A stretch of DNA of 64,000 nt, taken from JANLYC01 sp963815445. Lineage in GTDB: Bacteria > Actinomycetota > Actinomycetes > Propionibacteriales > Nocardioidaceae. The first letter of the stretch is position 1, and every line of letters begins with the position of its first letter. The stretch is from positions 310,001 through 374,000 of the forward strand of contig CAWFGV010000005.1 in assembly GCA_963815445.1 (NCBI GenBank), given 5' to 3'. The notes beneath the pieces are model-generated. The model saw only the letters and a list, made by a program, of their open reading frames with translations, had not been told where the DNA came from and did not search any database. Both the position numbers and the translations under genes were made by a program. This document shows positions 22,437 to 31,443 of the stretch, in pieces.

Positions 22437-23864
22437 ATGTTCGACACCGACCTCAGCGCACTCGACGAGCTGGCCACCCTGGCCGTACGTCGAGACATGC
22501 CAACGCTGCGCGTGACCGCGCCGAGGTTGCCATCCTGCAGGCCGCCGCGCACTGGGCCGACCTGCACAGTGAGCTCGCCCGGGCCACGAGCCCGCTGCTG
22601 CCCGGCAGTGAGCAGCTGGTCCGGTTCGGCGGCGCCGGCACCCCGGGCGTGGCGGAGTTCGCGCCGGCCGAGCTCGGGGTCGTGCTCGCCACCTCCACCC
22701 ACGCCGCGGAACGGCTGGTGGCGGACGCGTTGGACCTGCGCCACCGACTCCCACAGCTGTGGGCGAGGGTCTGTGCGGGTGAGGTCAAGCCGTGGATCGG
22801 CCGCAAGACCGCCGACACCACCCGCCACCTGAGCGAAGCCACCGTGGCGGTCGTGGACCGTCGGATCGCCACATACGCCCACTCGTTGTCGTGGGGACGG
22901 ATCGAGGCCATCATCACTGCCTGCTGGCTCCAGTGCGACCCGGACGCCGCCGCCGAAGCCGACGCACAGGCGCAGGAGTCGTTGGGGGTGTGGTTGAGCC
23001 CGTCGACCGAGCACGGCACCAAGAAGCTGTTCATCCAGGCCGAAGCCGCAGATGCGATCTGGTTCGACGCGACGGTGGACCGCACCGCCCACGGGCTCGG
23101 ACTCCTCGGCGACAACCGGTCCAAAGACGCCCGGCGGGCCGCCGCCGTCGGAGTCCTGGCCACGCCCACAGTCTGCCCTGGACCTGTTCGCCGACGTCGC
23201 CCACGCAGCCAGCACCACCACCCACCACACCGACGACCACCCAGACGCGACTGACCCCACCGACACCTCAACCGGTCTGACTGGCCCGGCCGGCCTGGCC
23301 GCCGGGACTCGGTCAGGTCAGACGAGGACCGTGGACAGCTCACCGCCGGTGACGCTGTACGTCCACCTCACCGACCAGGCGCTGGTCACCGGTCGCGGGG
23401 TGGCGCGGGTGGAGCAGGTCGGACCCGTCACCCTCGACCGGGTCAAGACATGGCTCAGTGGCGCGAACGTCGTGGTGAAACCGGTGATCGACCTCAACCA
23501 GCAGATCCCCGTGGACGCCTATGAGATCCCCGACCGGATCCGCGACGCCGTCCACCTACGCACCCCCATCGACTGCTTCCCCTACGCCACCTCCACCCGA
23601 CGCACCGGCGACCTCGACCACACCACCCCCTACGTCTCCCCTGACAACGGCGGACCACCCGGCCAAACCGGGATCGACAACCTCGGCCCCCTGACCCGGA
23701 CCCACCACCGCATCAAGACCCACAGCCGCTGGCAGGTCGCCCAACCCTTCACCGGCATCTTCGTGTGGCGCAGCCCCCACGGCAGATATCACCTCGTCGA
23801 CCACACCGGCACCCACCCAGCACTCCCGGCACGGCCGGCCCGTCAGCCAATCCCCGCTGCCTGA
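22437..23864 (+). pseudogene. DUF222/HNH endonuclease (13E12-type), two frameshifts
   Basis: The gene starts MFDTDLSALDELATLAV, but near 22495-22502 the homologous reading continues in another frame (NAARDRAEVAILQAAAHWAD). Near 23160-23170 it shifts again (from RAAAVGVLATP to QSALDLFADVAHAA), returning to the first frame until the stop at 23864. The C-terminal part keeps an HNH-like nuclease pattern (DLDHTTPY, GIDNLGPLTRTHHRIKTH). These multicopy actinobacterial proteins are thought to be mobile or repeated elements. Two compensating frame breaks mean either decay or two sequencing indels; I favour decay with moderate confidence. Confidence 0.75.
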
Positions 23865-24088
23865 AACTTCCGCGCGCCATCAGCCACACCCGAACACGGT
23901 CGAGTGGGAGGTTGTGCGGATTCCATCCATCCGGATACGTGCACGAGCTGCCACTTCGTGACGCTGGCCCAGAGACCCCACAGGCTCGATGAGGCACAGT
24001 CGTGCGATCAGAAACAGCGCATGGACAGCAGGGGTCGGAGAGGGCAGAGTGGAGATCCACACTCTAACGACTGTAAAGAGGTTGACTC

Positions 24089-24475
24089 GTGACAGGATCG
24101 CTGCCCCACAACGTCACCTTCGACTGCGCGGACCCGTACGAGCTCGCCCGGTTCTGGAGCCAGGTGGTCGGCCGGCCGATCGGCGACGACGACCACCCCG
24201 GGGATCCGGCCGCGACCGTGGCTCTACCGACCGGCCCGGGGCTGCTGTTCATCCAGGTCCCCGAGGGCAAGACGGCGAAGAACCGCGTGCATCTCGACCT
24301 GCAGCCGACCGACCGGACTCGCGACCAGGAGGTGGAGCGCCTGATCGGACTCGGTGCGCGGCTGTACGAGGATCACCGACGGCTCGAGCAAGGCGGCACA
24401 GGCTGGGTAACCCTGCTCGACCCGGAGGGCAACGAGTTCTGTATCGAGCGCGGTCCGCTCGACCGCAGCGGCTGA
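24089..24475 (+). CDS. VOC (glyoxalase/bleomycin-resistance) family protein
   Basis: A 128-residue single-module protein with the vicinal-oxygen-chelate plan: FDCADPYELARFWSQVVGRP at the N-terminus, NRVHLDLQPTD in the middle and TLLDPEGNEFCIERG at the end. The metal-binding pattern (His in VHLDL, Glu in FCIE) is partly kept. The GTG start fits the conserved beginning; no strong ribosome-binding site is visible. The substrate is unknown. It lies between the broken HNH gene and an enoyl-CoA hydratase without clear functional linkage. Confidence 0.75.
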   Translation: MTGSLPHNVTFDCADPYELARFWSQVVGRPIGDDDHPGDPAATVALPTGPGLLFIQVPEGKTAKNRVHLDLQPTDRTRDQEVERLIGLGARLYEDHRRLEQGGTGWVTLLDPEGNEFCIERGPLDRSG

Positions 24476-24501
24476 CGGACGGTTCGCTACGCTGCCGGAC
24501 C

Positions 24502-25281
24502 ATGGCTGAATACGTACGACTCGAGGTCACCGACGGCGTCGCCACCCTTCGACTGGACCGCCCGCCCATGAACGCGCTGGATGTCGTGATGCAGGAGGAG
24601 ATCCGTGCGGCGGCGACCGAGGCCAGCGAGAGCGACGACGTACGCGCGGTCGTCATCTACGGAGGCGAGAAGGTCTTTGCCGCCGGCGCCGACATCAAAG
24701 AGATGGCAGCCATGTCCTACACCGACATGGCGAAACGGTCGGGAGCTCTGCAGTCGGCCTTCACCGCTGTCGCCCGGATTCCCAAGCCGGTCGTCGCGGC
24801 CGTGACCGGGTACGCGCTCGGCGGTGGGTGCGAGCTCGCGCTCTGCGCCGACGTCCGGATCGCGGCGGACAACGCGAAGCTCGGCCAGCCCGAGATCCTG
24901 CTGGGGGTCATACCGGGTGCCGGCGGCACCCAGAGAATGAGCCGTCTCGTCGGCCCGGCCAAAGCCAAGGACATCATCTTCACCGGCCGCTTCGTCGGCG
25001 CTGACGAAGCTCTGCAGATCGGTCTCGTCGACCGCGTCGTACCAGCCGCTGAGGTGTACGAGGCGGCGGTGGCCTGGGCCTCGTCGTTCGCCGAGGGTCC
25101 GGCATTCGCGCTGCGCGCCGCGAAAGAGGCCGTCGACCGTGGCCTGGAGACTGACCTCGTCACCGGGCTGGAGATCGAGCGCCAGCAGTTCGCGGCGCTG
25201 TTCGCCACCGAGGACCGCACCAGCGGGATGACGTCCTTCATCGAGAACGGACCGGGCAAGGCGACCTTCCAGGGTCGATGA
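24502..25281 (+). CDS. Enoyl-CoA hydratase/isomerase family protein
   Basis: A 259-residue crotonase-fold enzyme for hydration of enoyl-CoA in fatty-acid or amino-acid breakdown. The oxyanion-hole segment FAAGADIKEMA and both catalytic glutamates are present: Glu111 in GGGCELALCADVRIA and Glu131 in GQPEILLGVIPGAGGTQR, the combination typical of true hydratases. The ATG at 24502 is preceded by TACGCT eight bases away. The downstream etfBA genes give a beta-oxidation context. Confidence 0.9.
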   Translation: MAEYVRLEVTDGVATLRLDRPPMNALDVVMQEEIRAAATEASESDDVRAVVIYGGEKVFAAGADIKEMAAMSYTDMAKRSGALQSAFTAVARIPKPVVAAVTGYALGGGCELALCADVRIAADNAKLGQPEILLGVIPGAGGTQRMSRLVGPAKAKDIIFTGRFVGADEALQIGLVDRVVPAAEVYEAAVAWASSFAEGPAFALRAAKEAVDRGLETDLVTGLEIERQQFAALFATEDRTSGMTSFIENGPGKATFQGR

Positions 25282-25362
25282 ACGGCGTCGACACGCCTGT
25301 CGGGCGTGGCTGGGCTCGTGCCTGCTCGGGCATACTTTGACGTCATACCCGAGGGGGTCAGC

Positions 25363-25950
25363 GTGGCAGAGGTTCCCGAGAGCGATCGCGAGACCGCGAC
25401 TTCTCCGTCGAGTCAGGACGACGCAGCCGTCCCAGCGCCCGCTGACACGACGACTGCCGCCGCCCCGCCGACTCCCGATGCGACAGCAGCTCTGCCCAGG
25501 ACTGTCGGAGCGACGCCGGTGGACGAGCCCGGTGCCCGGCCACGCCCTGCCGACACGACGCTGTCCCGGCACGAGCAGCGCATGGAGCGCACCGGACCGA
25601 GCCGTCTCGCCTCAGGGGGCAAGAAGATCAGGGCCGGGGCAGATCTCATCCGCAGCCGGCTCGCCTCGCTGGTGTGGCTGGTGGCGGTGCTGGCAGCGGT
25701 CGTGCTGGCGCTCGGCGCGCTGCTCATCGCCCTCAAGGCCAACCAGGACAACGCGCTGGTCTCTGGGGTGCTCGACGTTGCCAACCGGATCGACGGTCCG
25801 TTCTGGCGGATCTTCGAGTTCTACCAGGACAAGAAGGGGCCCGGCCAAGGTCCCCATGACGCGGTCAAGGAGGCTCTGGTCAACTGGGGACTCGCCGCCG
25901 TCGCCTACCTGATCGCGGGCCGGATCCTCGAGCGGGTGATCAGGCCCTAG
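25363..25950 (+). CDS. Conserved membrane protein of unknown function
   Basis: A 195-residue protein I cannot name. I start it at the GTG at 25363 because GAGGGGG lies seven bases upstream; TACTTT further upstream could be its -10. Residues 1-85 are Ala/Pro/Thr-rich and probably disordered. A strong transmembrane helix follows (LVWLVAVLAAVVLALGALL), then a short soluble segment (DGPFWRIFEFYQDKKGPG) and a second hydrophobic stretch (ALVNWGLAAVAYLIAGRIL) at the C-terminus. Similar short proteins occur near etf genes in actinobacteria, as far as I recall. Confidence 0.7.
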   Translation: MAEVPESDRETATSPSSQDDAAVPAPADTTTAAAPPTPDATAALPRTVGATPVDEPGARPRPADTTLSRHEQRMERTGPSRLASGGKKIRAGADLIRSRLASLVWLVAVLAAVVLALGALLIALKANQDNALVSGVLDVANRIDGPFWRIFEFYQDKKGPGQGPHDAVKEALVNWGLAAVAYLIAGRILERVIRP

Positions 25951-26024
25951 TTCAGTCGTTCCCGGAATCGGACCCTGTGAGGCTGTGAGAGATGCCACGC
26001 CGTTGTCGAGTTCCGCTGCTAGCT

Positions 26025-26039
26025 ACGTTCTAGTAACGT
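26025..26039. promoter_or_regulatory. Inverted repeat upstream of etfBA
   Basis: ACGTT and AACGT arms flank CTAGT in the 158-base gap before etfB. It lies about 70 bases before the start and could be an operator or overlap the promoter; no firm -35/-10 pair is visible. Confidence 0.3.
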
Positions 26040-26108
26040 CGAGCGCCACCGAGCCGACAGCCATCCGGTGCAGCCCGGATCGAGCCACCCAGGAGGGCCT
26101 ACCCGGCC

Positions 26109-26912
26109 ATGAAGATCGTTGTCTGCGTGAAATACGTCCCCGATGCCACGGCCGCCCGGTCGTTCTCGGCAGACCACACGGTCGACCGAGCCGGCGTCGA
26201 TGGGGTGCTCTCCGAGCTCGATGAGTATGCCGTCGAGGAGGCGCTGAAGATCCGCGAGGCCGCCGGTGACGATGCCCAAGTGGCCCAGGGGACCCAGGTC
26301 ATCGTGGTGACGATGGGGCCCGAGCAGGCCAGGGCGGCGATCCTCAAGTCGCTCCAGATGGGCGCCGACGAGGGCGTTCACATCAGCGACGACGCCATCC
26401 ACGGCTCCGACGCCGTTGCCACGTCTCTCGTGCTGGCGAAGGCGATCGAGACACAGAATGCGGACGTCGTGCTGTGCGGCATGGCGTCGACCGACGGCTC
26501 GATGAGCGTCGTACCCGCGATGCTGGCTGAACGGCTCGGTCTGCCCCAGGTCACCTTCGGGTCCGAGGTCACGGTTGACGGATCGACGGTGCGAGTACGC
26601 CGCGACGGCGATGCCGCGACCGAGACGATCGAGGCATCCCTTCCGGCGCTGGTCAGCGTCACCGACCAGGCCAACGAGCCGCGGTACCCCTCGTTCAAAG
26701 GAATCATGGCGGCGAAGAAGAAGCCGGTGGCCGAGCTCACGCTGAGCGACCTCGGCCTCGACACCGGGGAAGTGGGCATGGACGCCGCGTGGACCAAGGT
26801 CGTCGACGCGCAGGAGCGGCCACCACGCACAGCCGGGACAGTCGTGTCCGACGAGGACGGCACCGGAGCCGACCAGCTGGTCGAGTTCTTGGCCGGCCAG
26901 AAGTTCATCTGA
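26109..26912 (+). CDS. etfB: Electron transfer flavoprotein subunit beta
   Basis: A 267-residue subunit that, with EtfA, carries electrons from acyl-CoA dehydrogenases to the respiratory chain. The N-terminus MKIVVCVKYVPDA is typical, as are ELDEYAVEEALKIRE, VTMGPEQARAAILKSLQMGAD, the GMASTDGSMSVVPAMLAE nucleotide-binding segment and NEPRYPSFKGIMAAKKKP. AGGAGGG lies about 11 bases upstream of the ATG. The etfA ATG follows 20 bases after the stop. Confidence 0.96.
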   Translation: MKIVVCVKYVPDATAARSFSADHTVDRAGVDGVLSELDEYAVEEALKIREAAGDDAQVAQGTQVIVVTMGPEQARAAILKSLQMGADEGVHISDDAIHGSDAVATSLVLAKAIETQNADVVLCGMASTDGSMSVVPAMLAERLGLPQVTFGSEVTVDGSTVRVRRDGDAATETIEASLPALVSVTDQANEPRYPSFKGIMAAKKKPVAELTLSDLGLDTGEVGMDAAWTKVVDAQERPPRTAGTVVSDEDGTGADQLVEFLAGQKFI

Positions 26913-26932
26913 GCAGAGGAAGAGCGCACACC

Positions 26933-27889
26933 ATGACTGAGATCCTGGTCCTTGTCGATCACGTGGACGGCACCGTCCGCAAGACCACGGCTGAGCTGCT
27001 GACCATTGCCCGTCGACTGGGTGAGCCGGCGGCGGTCTTTGTCGGGTCCGGACTCGAGGCCGCCCGTGGCGCGCTCAAGCAGTACGGCGCGGAGAAGGTC
27101 TACGTCCTCGACTCCGCCGACCTGGTGGACTACCTGGTCGCGCCCAAGGCGGAGGCGTTGGCGCAGCTGATGGCCGCCAAGCGGCCCGCTGCCGTGCTGA
27201 TCGCGAGCACAGCCGAGGGCAAGGAGATCGCCGGCCGGCTGGCGATCAAGACCAGCTCCGGTGTCATCACCGACGCCGTCGACGTGCAGCCCGGAGCCGA
27301 TGGGCCGACGACGACCCAGTCGGTGTTCGCGGGTGGCTTCACGGTCAACGCCACCGTCACCAAGGGCACTCCGATCATCACGGTCAAGCCGAACTCGGCG
27401 ACGCCCGAAGCGGTCGAGGGGGCTGCCGACGAGGAAGCCTTCGACGTCACAGTCAGCGATGCTGCCAAGACGGCCAGGATCACCGAGAGCAAGCCACGCC
27501 AGGCCACCGGTCGGCCCGAGCTCACAGAGGCTGCCATCGTGGTGTCCGGCGGGCGCGGCACCGGGGGCAACTTCGAGCCGGTCGAAGCTTTCGCCGACGC
27601 GTTGGGAGCGGCCGTCGGGGCGTCGCGGGCGGCGGTCGACTCGGGGTGGTACCCCCACTCCTACCAGGTCGGACAGACCGGCAAGACGGTGTCGCCCCAG
27701 CTCTATGTCGCCACCGGCATCTCCGGTGCCATCCAGCACCGGGCCGGCATGCAGACCTCGAAGACCATCGTCGCGATCAACAAGGACGAGGAAGCGCCGA
27801 TCTTCGAGCTCGTCGACTTCGGGGTGGTCGGGGACCTGCACACGGTCCTGCCGAAGGCCACGGAGCAGGTCAACGCACGTAAGGGCTAG
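26933..27889 (+). CDS. etfA: Electron transfer flavoprotein subunit alpha
   Basis: A 318-residue FAD-binding partner of EtfB. The start MTEILVLVDHVDG is preceded by a purine-rich AGAGGAAG. The C-terminal FAD domain is intact: SGGRGTGGNFEPVEAFA, GASRAAVDSGWYPHSYQVG, GKTVSPQLYVATGISGAIQH and the closing INKDEEAPIFELVDFGVVGD. The order etfB-etfA followed by a cysteine desulfurase gene downstream matches the Rv3029c-Rv3028c-Rv3025c neighbourhood of mycobacteria, interrupted here by four extra genes. Confidence 0.96.
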   Translation: MTEILVLVDHVDGTVRKTTAELLTIARRLGEPAAVFVGSGLEAARGALKQYGAEKVYVLDSADLVDYLVAPKAEALAQLMAAKRPAAVLIASTAEGKEIAGRLAIKTSSGVITDAVDVQPGADGPTTTQSVFAGGFTVNATVTKGTPIITVKPNSATPEAVEGAADEEAFDVTVSDAAKTARITESKPRQATGRPELTEAAIVVSGGRGTGGNFEPVEAFADALGAAVGASRAAVDSGWYPHSYQVGQTGKTVSPQLYVATGISGAIQHRAGMQTSKTIVAINKDEEAPIFELVDFGVVGDLHTVLPKATEQVNARKG

Positions 27890-27915
27890 CCACCCCAGCG
27901 GCAGCAGGAGGCTAG
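27886..27915. terminator. Possible bidirectional terminator between etfA and the SnoaL gene
   Basis: CTAGCC (27886-27891) and GGCTAG (27910-27915) can pair around an 18-base loop; both convergent stop codons lie in the structure. There is no T-run, so this is weak. Confidence 0.3.
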
Positions 27916-28298
27916 TGGGGCGGGTCCGACACCGCGTAGGGCATCTCGGGCCAGTACGCCCATTCCTCGAAGTGCTCGACCCGGCCGTCGTCCGCGAAAC
28001 GGAGCACCCAGAGGTCCAGGTACTCCTGATGCACCGGGTCGCCGTACTCGACCTTGACCCGGACGACCGCGTCGGTGCCCTCCGCAGCCACGACCTGTGC
28101 CGCCATCGTGAAGACCGGACCGTCTTCGTCGTCGACCCAGAACTCCCGGATCGCCTGGTGGCCGACCAGCGGCGCGTCGTACGGCGATCGGAGATAGGTC
28201 GCCGAGGGAGTGAAGAGCCGCTCGACGGACTCGACGTCCTCCCCGTGCCAGCCCTGTTCGTAGGCCTCTACCCAGAGCATCACGTCGTCACGCGTCAT
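27912..28298 (-). CDS. SnoaL/NTF2-like protein
   Basis: A 128-residue protein with the cone-shaped NTF2-like plan: helix VMLWVEAYEQGWHGEDVES, LFTPSATYLRSPYDAPLVGH, then paired beta strands ending VLRFADDGRVEHFEEWAYWP. Such proteins are small-molecule isomerases, hydrolases or binding proteins; no substrate can be deduced. I chose the ATG at 28298 because GCAGG lies about nine bases upstream; the ATG three codons earlier (28307) touches that site. Confidence 0.72.
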   Translation of the reverse strand: MTRDDVMLWVEAYEQGWHGEDVESVERLFTPSATYLRSPYDAPLVGHQAIREFWVDDEDGPVFTMAAQVVAAEGTDAVVRVKVEYGDPVHQEYLDLWVLRFADDGRVEHFEEWAYWPEMPYAVSDPPH

Positions 28299-28353
28299 GT
28301 CCGGCATCCTGCCAGCCGCGTCGGCGGGACGCCGCCTCGCGGCATCCGGCGGT

Positions 28354-29961
28354 TCACGTCGCCCAAGCCGTGAGATGAAGCGTCTGGCCTTCCCAACGGT
28401 CGCGCAGCCAGCGATCGTGACTGGCCACGATGACCGTTCCGGGTGACCGGCCGAACGCCTCCTCGAGCTCGCTGGCCAGCACGAGGGAGATGTGGTTGGT
28501 CGGTTCGTCGAGCAACAGCACGTCCGGTTGTCCTGCCACCAGGATCGCCAGGGCGAGTCGCCGCTGCTGTCCCACGCTGAGGTGCCCGACCGGTCGTGCC
28601 AGGTCACGTGGGTGCAAGAGCCCCAGGTCACCGAGGGGGACAGGGGAAGCGGTCGCGTTCTCGTAGACCTGGTGCGAGGTCCGCTCGGGCCGCGGAAAGA
28701 CGACGTCCTGTTCGAGCCTTCCCACGCGTCGGGCGTTGACGACCGCCTGCCCGGCGTCCGCGGTCAACGTTCCGGCGAGTACGCCGAGCAAGGTGGACTT
28801 GCCCGAACCGTTGGCCCCGGACACCAGCACGTGCTCCCCTGCGAGGACGTCGAGACGGTCCAGCGAGAGCCGGCCGTCGACACGGAGGCCACGGACGAAG
28901 ACGGCCATGCCCGCCTTGGTGCGCTGACGGGTCAACGCACCGGAGAAGCTGATCGGCCGCGGCGGTTTCGGGATGAGCTCCCGTTCGAGTGCCGCGATCC
29001 GCTGCTCGGTGTTGCGCAGCCGGCGCCTGACAGTCGCAGCCACGTTGCTGCCTTTGAAGTGGTAGATGTACTTGTCGTTGTCGCGCGGTGCCCGATTGTG
29101 CGCCACGCGTCTGGCGGTCGTGCTGGTCGCCGCGCGCAGGGCGTCAAGCTGTTCGCGCTGGTCGAGGAAGGCACGCTCCCACCGCTCACGAGCCTGCTGT
29201 TTCTGGAGCAGGTAGTCGTTGAACCCACCGGTGAAACGGTTCCCGCCATCGCCGTCCACACCGAAGTGGGAGGCGTCGAGGTCGACGATCACCGTGCAGA
29301 CGCGGTCGAGGAACACCCGGTCATGGCTGGCGACGATGACGACTCCCGGAGTGGTGACGAGGAACGACTCGAGGAACTCGATTGCGGCTTCGTCCAGGTG
29401 GTTGGTCGGCTCGTCGAGGATGATGCAGTCCGGCTGTCGAACGACCAGGGCGGCCAGGGCCAGCCGGGTCCGTTGGCCACCTGACATCCCCGCTACCGGA
29501 CGATCGCGCTCGATGTCACCGATGCCGAGCTGTGCCCGGGCGACGTCCGCCCTGCGGTCCGCATCCCACGCCTCGTGACGCTGTGCCCAGTCGAGCGTGG
29601 CGGCGTACTCGTCGGCCGCCTCGACGGAGTCCGTGAGCTGGTCGGCGAGGGACTCCAGGCGGCGTACCGCGTCGTGCAGGGGCGCCAACACGTCGTGCAG
29701 CACGTCGGCGACGGTGGCTCCCGGGCTGAACTCCGGCTCCTGGGTGAGGAACCCGAGGTCCGCCGGCACGAACAGCTGGCCGGAGTCGGCGCTCTCGAGC
29801 CCGACAACGATGCGCAGCAGGGTCGACTTACCGACGCCGTTCTCGCCGACCAGCCCGACTGGCTGACCGCGATGGGCGAGCAGGTCGACGCCGTCCAGGA
29901 CGACGTGGTCGCCATACGCCTTGCAGACGTCGGTGACAGACAGGAAGGAAGGATCAGGCAT
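28354..29961 (-). CDS. ABC-F family ATPase
   Basis: A 535-residue soluble protein with two ABC domains and no membrane part. Domain 1 has Walker A GENGVGKST, signature MSGGQRTRLALA and Walker B CIILDEPTNHLD. Domain 2 has GANGSGKST, LSVGQQRRLALA and LLLDEPTNHIS. The linker between them (about residues 245-320) is charged and basic. ABC-F proteins act on the ribosome as translation factors or antibiotic-protection factors; which applies here is unclear. The start MPDPSFLSVTDVCKAYG has GGTGG upstream. It is divergent from gntK. Confidence 0.88.
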   Translation of the reverse strand: MPDPSFLSVTDVCKAYGDHVVLDGVDLLAHRGQPVGLVGENGVGKSTLLRIVVGLESADSGQLFVPADLGFLTQEPEFSPGATVADVLHDVLAPLHDAVRRLESLADQLTDSVEAADEYAATLDWAQRHEAWDADRRADVARAQLGIGDIERDRPVAGMSGGQRTRLALAALVVRQPDCIILDEPTNHLDEAAIEFLESFLVTTPGVVIVASHDRVFLDRVCTVIVDLDASHFGVDGDGGNRFTGGFNDYLLQKQQARERWERAFLDQREQLDALRAATSTTARRVAHNRAPRDNDKYIYHFKGSNVAATVRRRLRNTEQRIAALERELIPKPPRPISFSGALTRQRTKAGMAVFVRGLRVDGRLSLDRLDVLAGEHVLVSGANGSGKSTLLGVLAGTLTADAGQAVVNARRVGRLEQDVVFPRPERTSHQVYENATASPVPLGDLGLLHPRDLARPVGHLSVGQQRRLALAILVAGQPDVLLLDEPTNHISLVLASELEEAFGRSPGTVIVASHDRWLRDRWEGQTLHLTAWAT

Positions 29962-30151
29962 GGGACCACCAGTCGGAAGTTGACTCAGCTCGTCGGGCCG
30001 GGCGCAGGACGAGCGGGACGGGGTCAGATCCACATGATGAGGGAAGTCTGGGCGAGTCTGCTGGCGTCGGCAAGTGAATTTCCTCGACCGGCTGAATAGG
30101 GCTGCCGGCCCCGGGTACGGCGATCGGTGTTCTCTGCAGAAAGGTTTCGTG

Positions 30152-30727
30152 ATGCCCTCGGCTGCTCAGCAATCCGACGAGGGTGGTCTGCTCGTCGTCG
30201 TGATGGGGGTCTCCGGGGTGGGCAAGACGACCGTCGGCGAGCTGCTGGCCGACCGGCTCGGCGTGGTCTTCGCCGACGCCGACGAGTTCCACCCGCCGGC
30301 GAACATCGCCAAGATGTCCGACGGCGTCGAACTCGTCGACGACGACAGGTGGCCCTGGCTCGACGCCATCGGATCCTGGCTGGCCGACCGCTCTGCGACC
30401 GGCGCGGTGGTGACCTGCTCCGCACTGAAGCACGCGTACCGTGACGCCATCCGAGCCCGGGCGCCGACGACGCGGTTCCTCCACCTCGAGGGCGATCCTG
30501 AGCTCGTCCGGGAGCGGCTGACGCAGCGTCCCCATCACTTCATGCCCGCATCGCTGCTCGAGTCCCAGCTGACCACGTTGGAGCCGCCCGACGAGCACGA
30601 GCGCGCCGTCGTCGAGAGCGCCGCACGTCCGCCCGAGCAGATCGTCGACAACTTCCTGCGCGCCATGTCCGAACGCATCGGAGAGAAACGTGACGGAGAC
30701 CTTCGTGACCAGCGGCGTCGGGACTAA
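30152..30727 (+). CDS. gntK: Gluconokinase
   Basis: A 191-residue P-loop kinase phosphorylating gluconate to 6-phosphogluconate. The Walker A loop is GVSGVGKTTVGELLADRLG, and family landmarks follow: FADADEFHPPANIAKMSDG, LDDDDR-type WPWLDAIGSW, CSALKHAYRD and HFMPASLLESQLTTLEPP. The ATG at 30152 has AGAAAGG eight bases upstream. A PQQ-type sugar dehydrogenase at 41.6-42.7 kb could in principle supply gluconate, but the two genes are not linked closely. Confidence 0.92.
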   Translation: MPSAAQQSDEGGLLVVVMGVSGVGKTTVGELLADRLGVVFADADEFHPPANIAKMSDGVELVDDDRWPWLDAIGSWLADRSATGAVVTCSALKHAYRDAIRARAPTTRFLHLEGDPELVRERLTQRPHHFMPASLLESQLTTLEPPDEHERAVVESAARPPEQIVDNFLRAMSERIGEKRDGDLRDQRRRD

Positions 30728-30730
30728 CCT
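30725..30730 (+). promoter_or_regulatory. Candidate -10 box for the nucleotidyltransferase-like gene
   Basis: TAACCT overlaps the gntK stop codon and ends six bases before the GTG at 30737. Confidence 0.35.
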
Positions 30731-30736
30731 CGCTGC

Positions 30737-31408
30737 GTGACCGAGTCCAAGGAAGCCACTGCGCTCAACGCGACCCGGGCGGAGTACGCCGTCGACATGG
30801 CGCCGGACGAGCTGGCCTTCCAGCGACGCTATGGGCCGTGGGCGGCGTTCACGCCGCAACAAGCCAAGCCGGTCTTCGACGCGACCGGGCTCGAGTGGTG
30901 GGTGGCGGGTGGCTGGGCTGTTGAGGCGTTCACCGGGGTCCCGCGTCCGCACGAGGACATCGACGTCTCGCTGTGGCGTCGCGACGTCCCCGAGCTGGTG
31001 CGTGGCTTCGAGGGGACGTATGACGTCTGGGCAGCCGGTGGGGGACTGACCCCACTGTTCGGCGACAACGTCGTGATGCCGGACACCGCCGACCAGGTCT
31101 GGATCCGCGAGCACGCCCTGGCACCGTGGGTGGCCGACTGCGTCGTGAACCCGGATCGAGACGGGCGTTGGGTCAACCGGCGAGAGCCGTCCTGGGACGC
31201 ACCGCTGAGTGAGATCACGTTCACCAAGGACGGGATCCGCTATCTCAACCCCGAGATAGTGCTGGCGTACAAGGCCAAGCACGACCGACCGAAGGACCGG
31301 CTCGACCTCCAGAACGCCTGGCGCATGATGCATCTGGATCAGCAGCAGTGGCTGGCTGATTTCGTCCGTCGAGTGCACCCGGACCACGCGTGGATCGCGC
31401 GGTTCTGA
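30737..31408 (+). CDS. Nucleotidyltransferase-like protein (aminoglycoside adenylyltransferase fold)
   Basis: A 223-residue protein. The segment WWVAGGWAVEAFTGVPRPH followed by EDIDVSLWRRD matches the GG-x-A-x-D-like and HxDIDV metal-binding motif of the AadB/LinB-type nucleotidyltransferase fold, and a later Asp/Lys-rich helix (VLAYKAKHDRPKDRLDLQNA) fits the C-terminal part. Many chromosomal members of this group have no resistance activity, so a resistance call is not justified. It sits between gntK (nine bases away) and the cysteine desulfurase gene. Confidence 0.7.
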   Translation: MTESKEATALNATRAEYAVDMAPDELAFQRRYGPWAAFTPQQAKPVFDATGLEWWVAGGWAVEAFTGVPRPHEDIDVSLWRRDVPELVRGFEGTYDVWAAGGGLTPLFGDNVVMPDTADQVWIREHALAPWVADCVVNPDRDGRWVNRREPSWDAPLSEITFTKDGIRYLNPEIVLAYKAKHDRPKDRLDLQNAWRMMHLDQQQWLADFVRRVHPDHAWIARF

Positions 31409-31443
31409 ACACACGGCCATCTCGACGTATCCTGTTGGACGCG

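Noticed and set aside
22190..23266. Long N-terminal extension of GlgX on the minus strand
   Set aside because: It runs antisense through the DUF222/HNH gene and has no similarity to debranching enzymes; the CBM48 module begins right after the ATG at 22189.
30024..30035. Mini-frame ATG-TGG-ATC-TGA upstream of the ABC-F gene as a regulatory leader
   Set aside because: It has no ribosome-binding site and no adjacent terminator hairpin, so it looks like chance.
30737..31408. Calling the nucleotidyltransferase-like protein an aminoglycoside-resistance gene
   Set aside because: Only the general fold motif is visible; resistance cannot be inferred from it.
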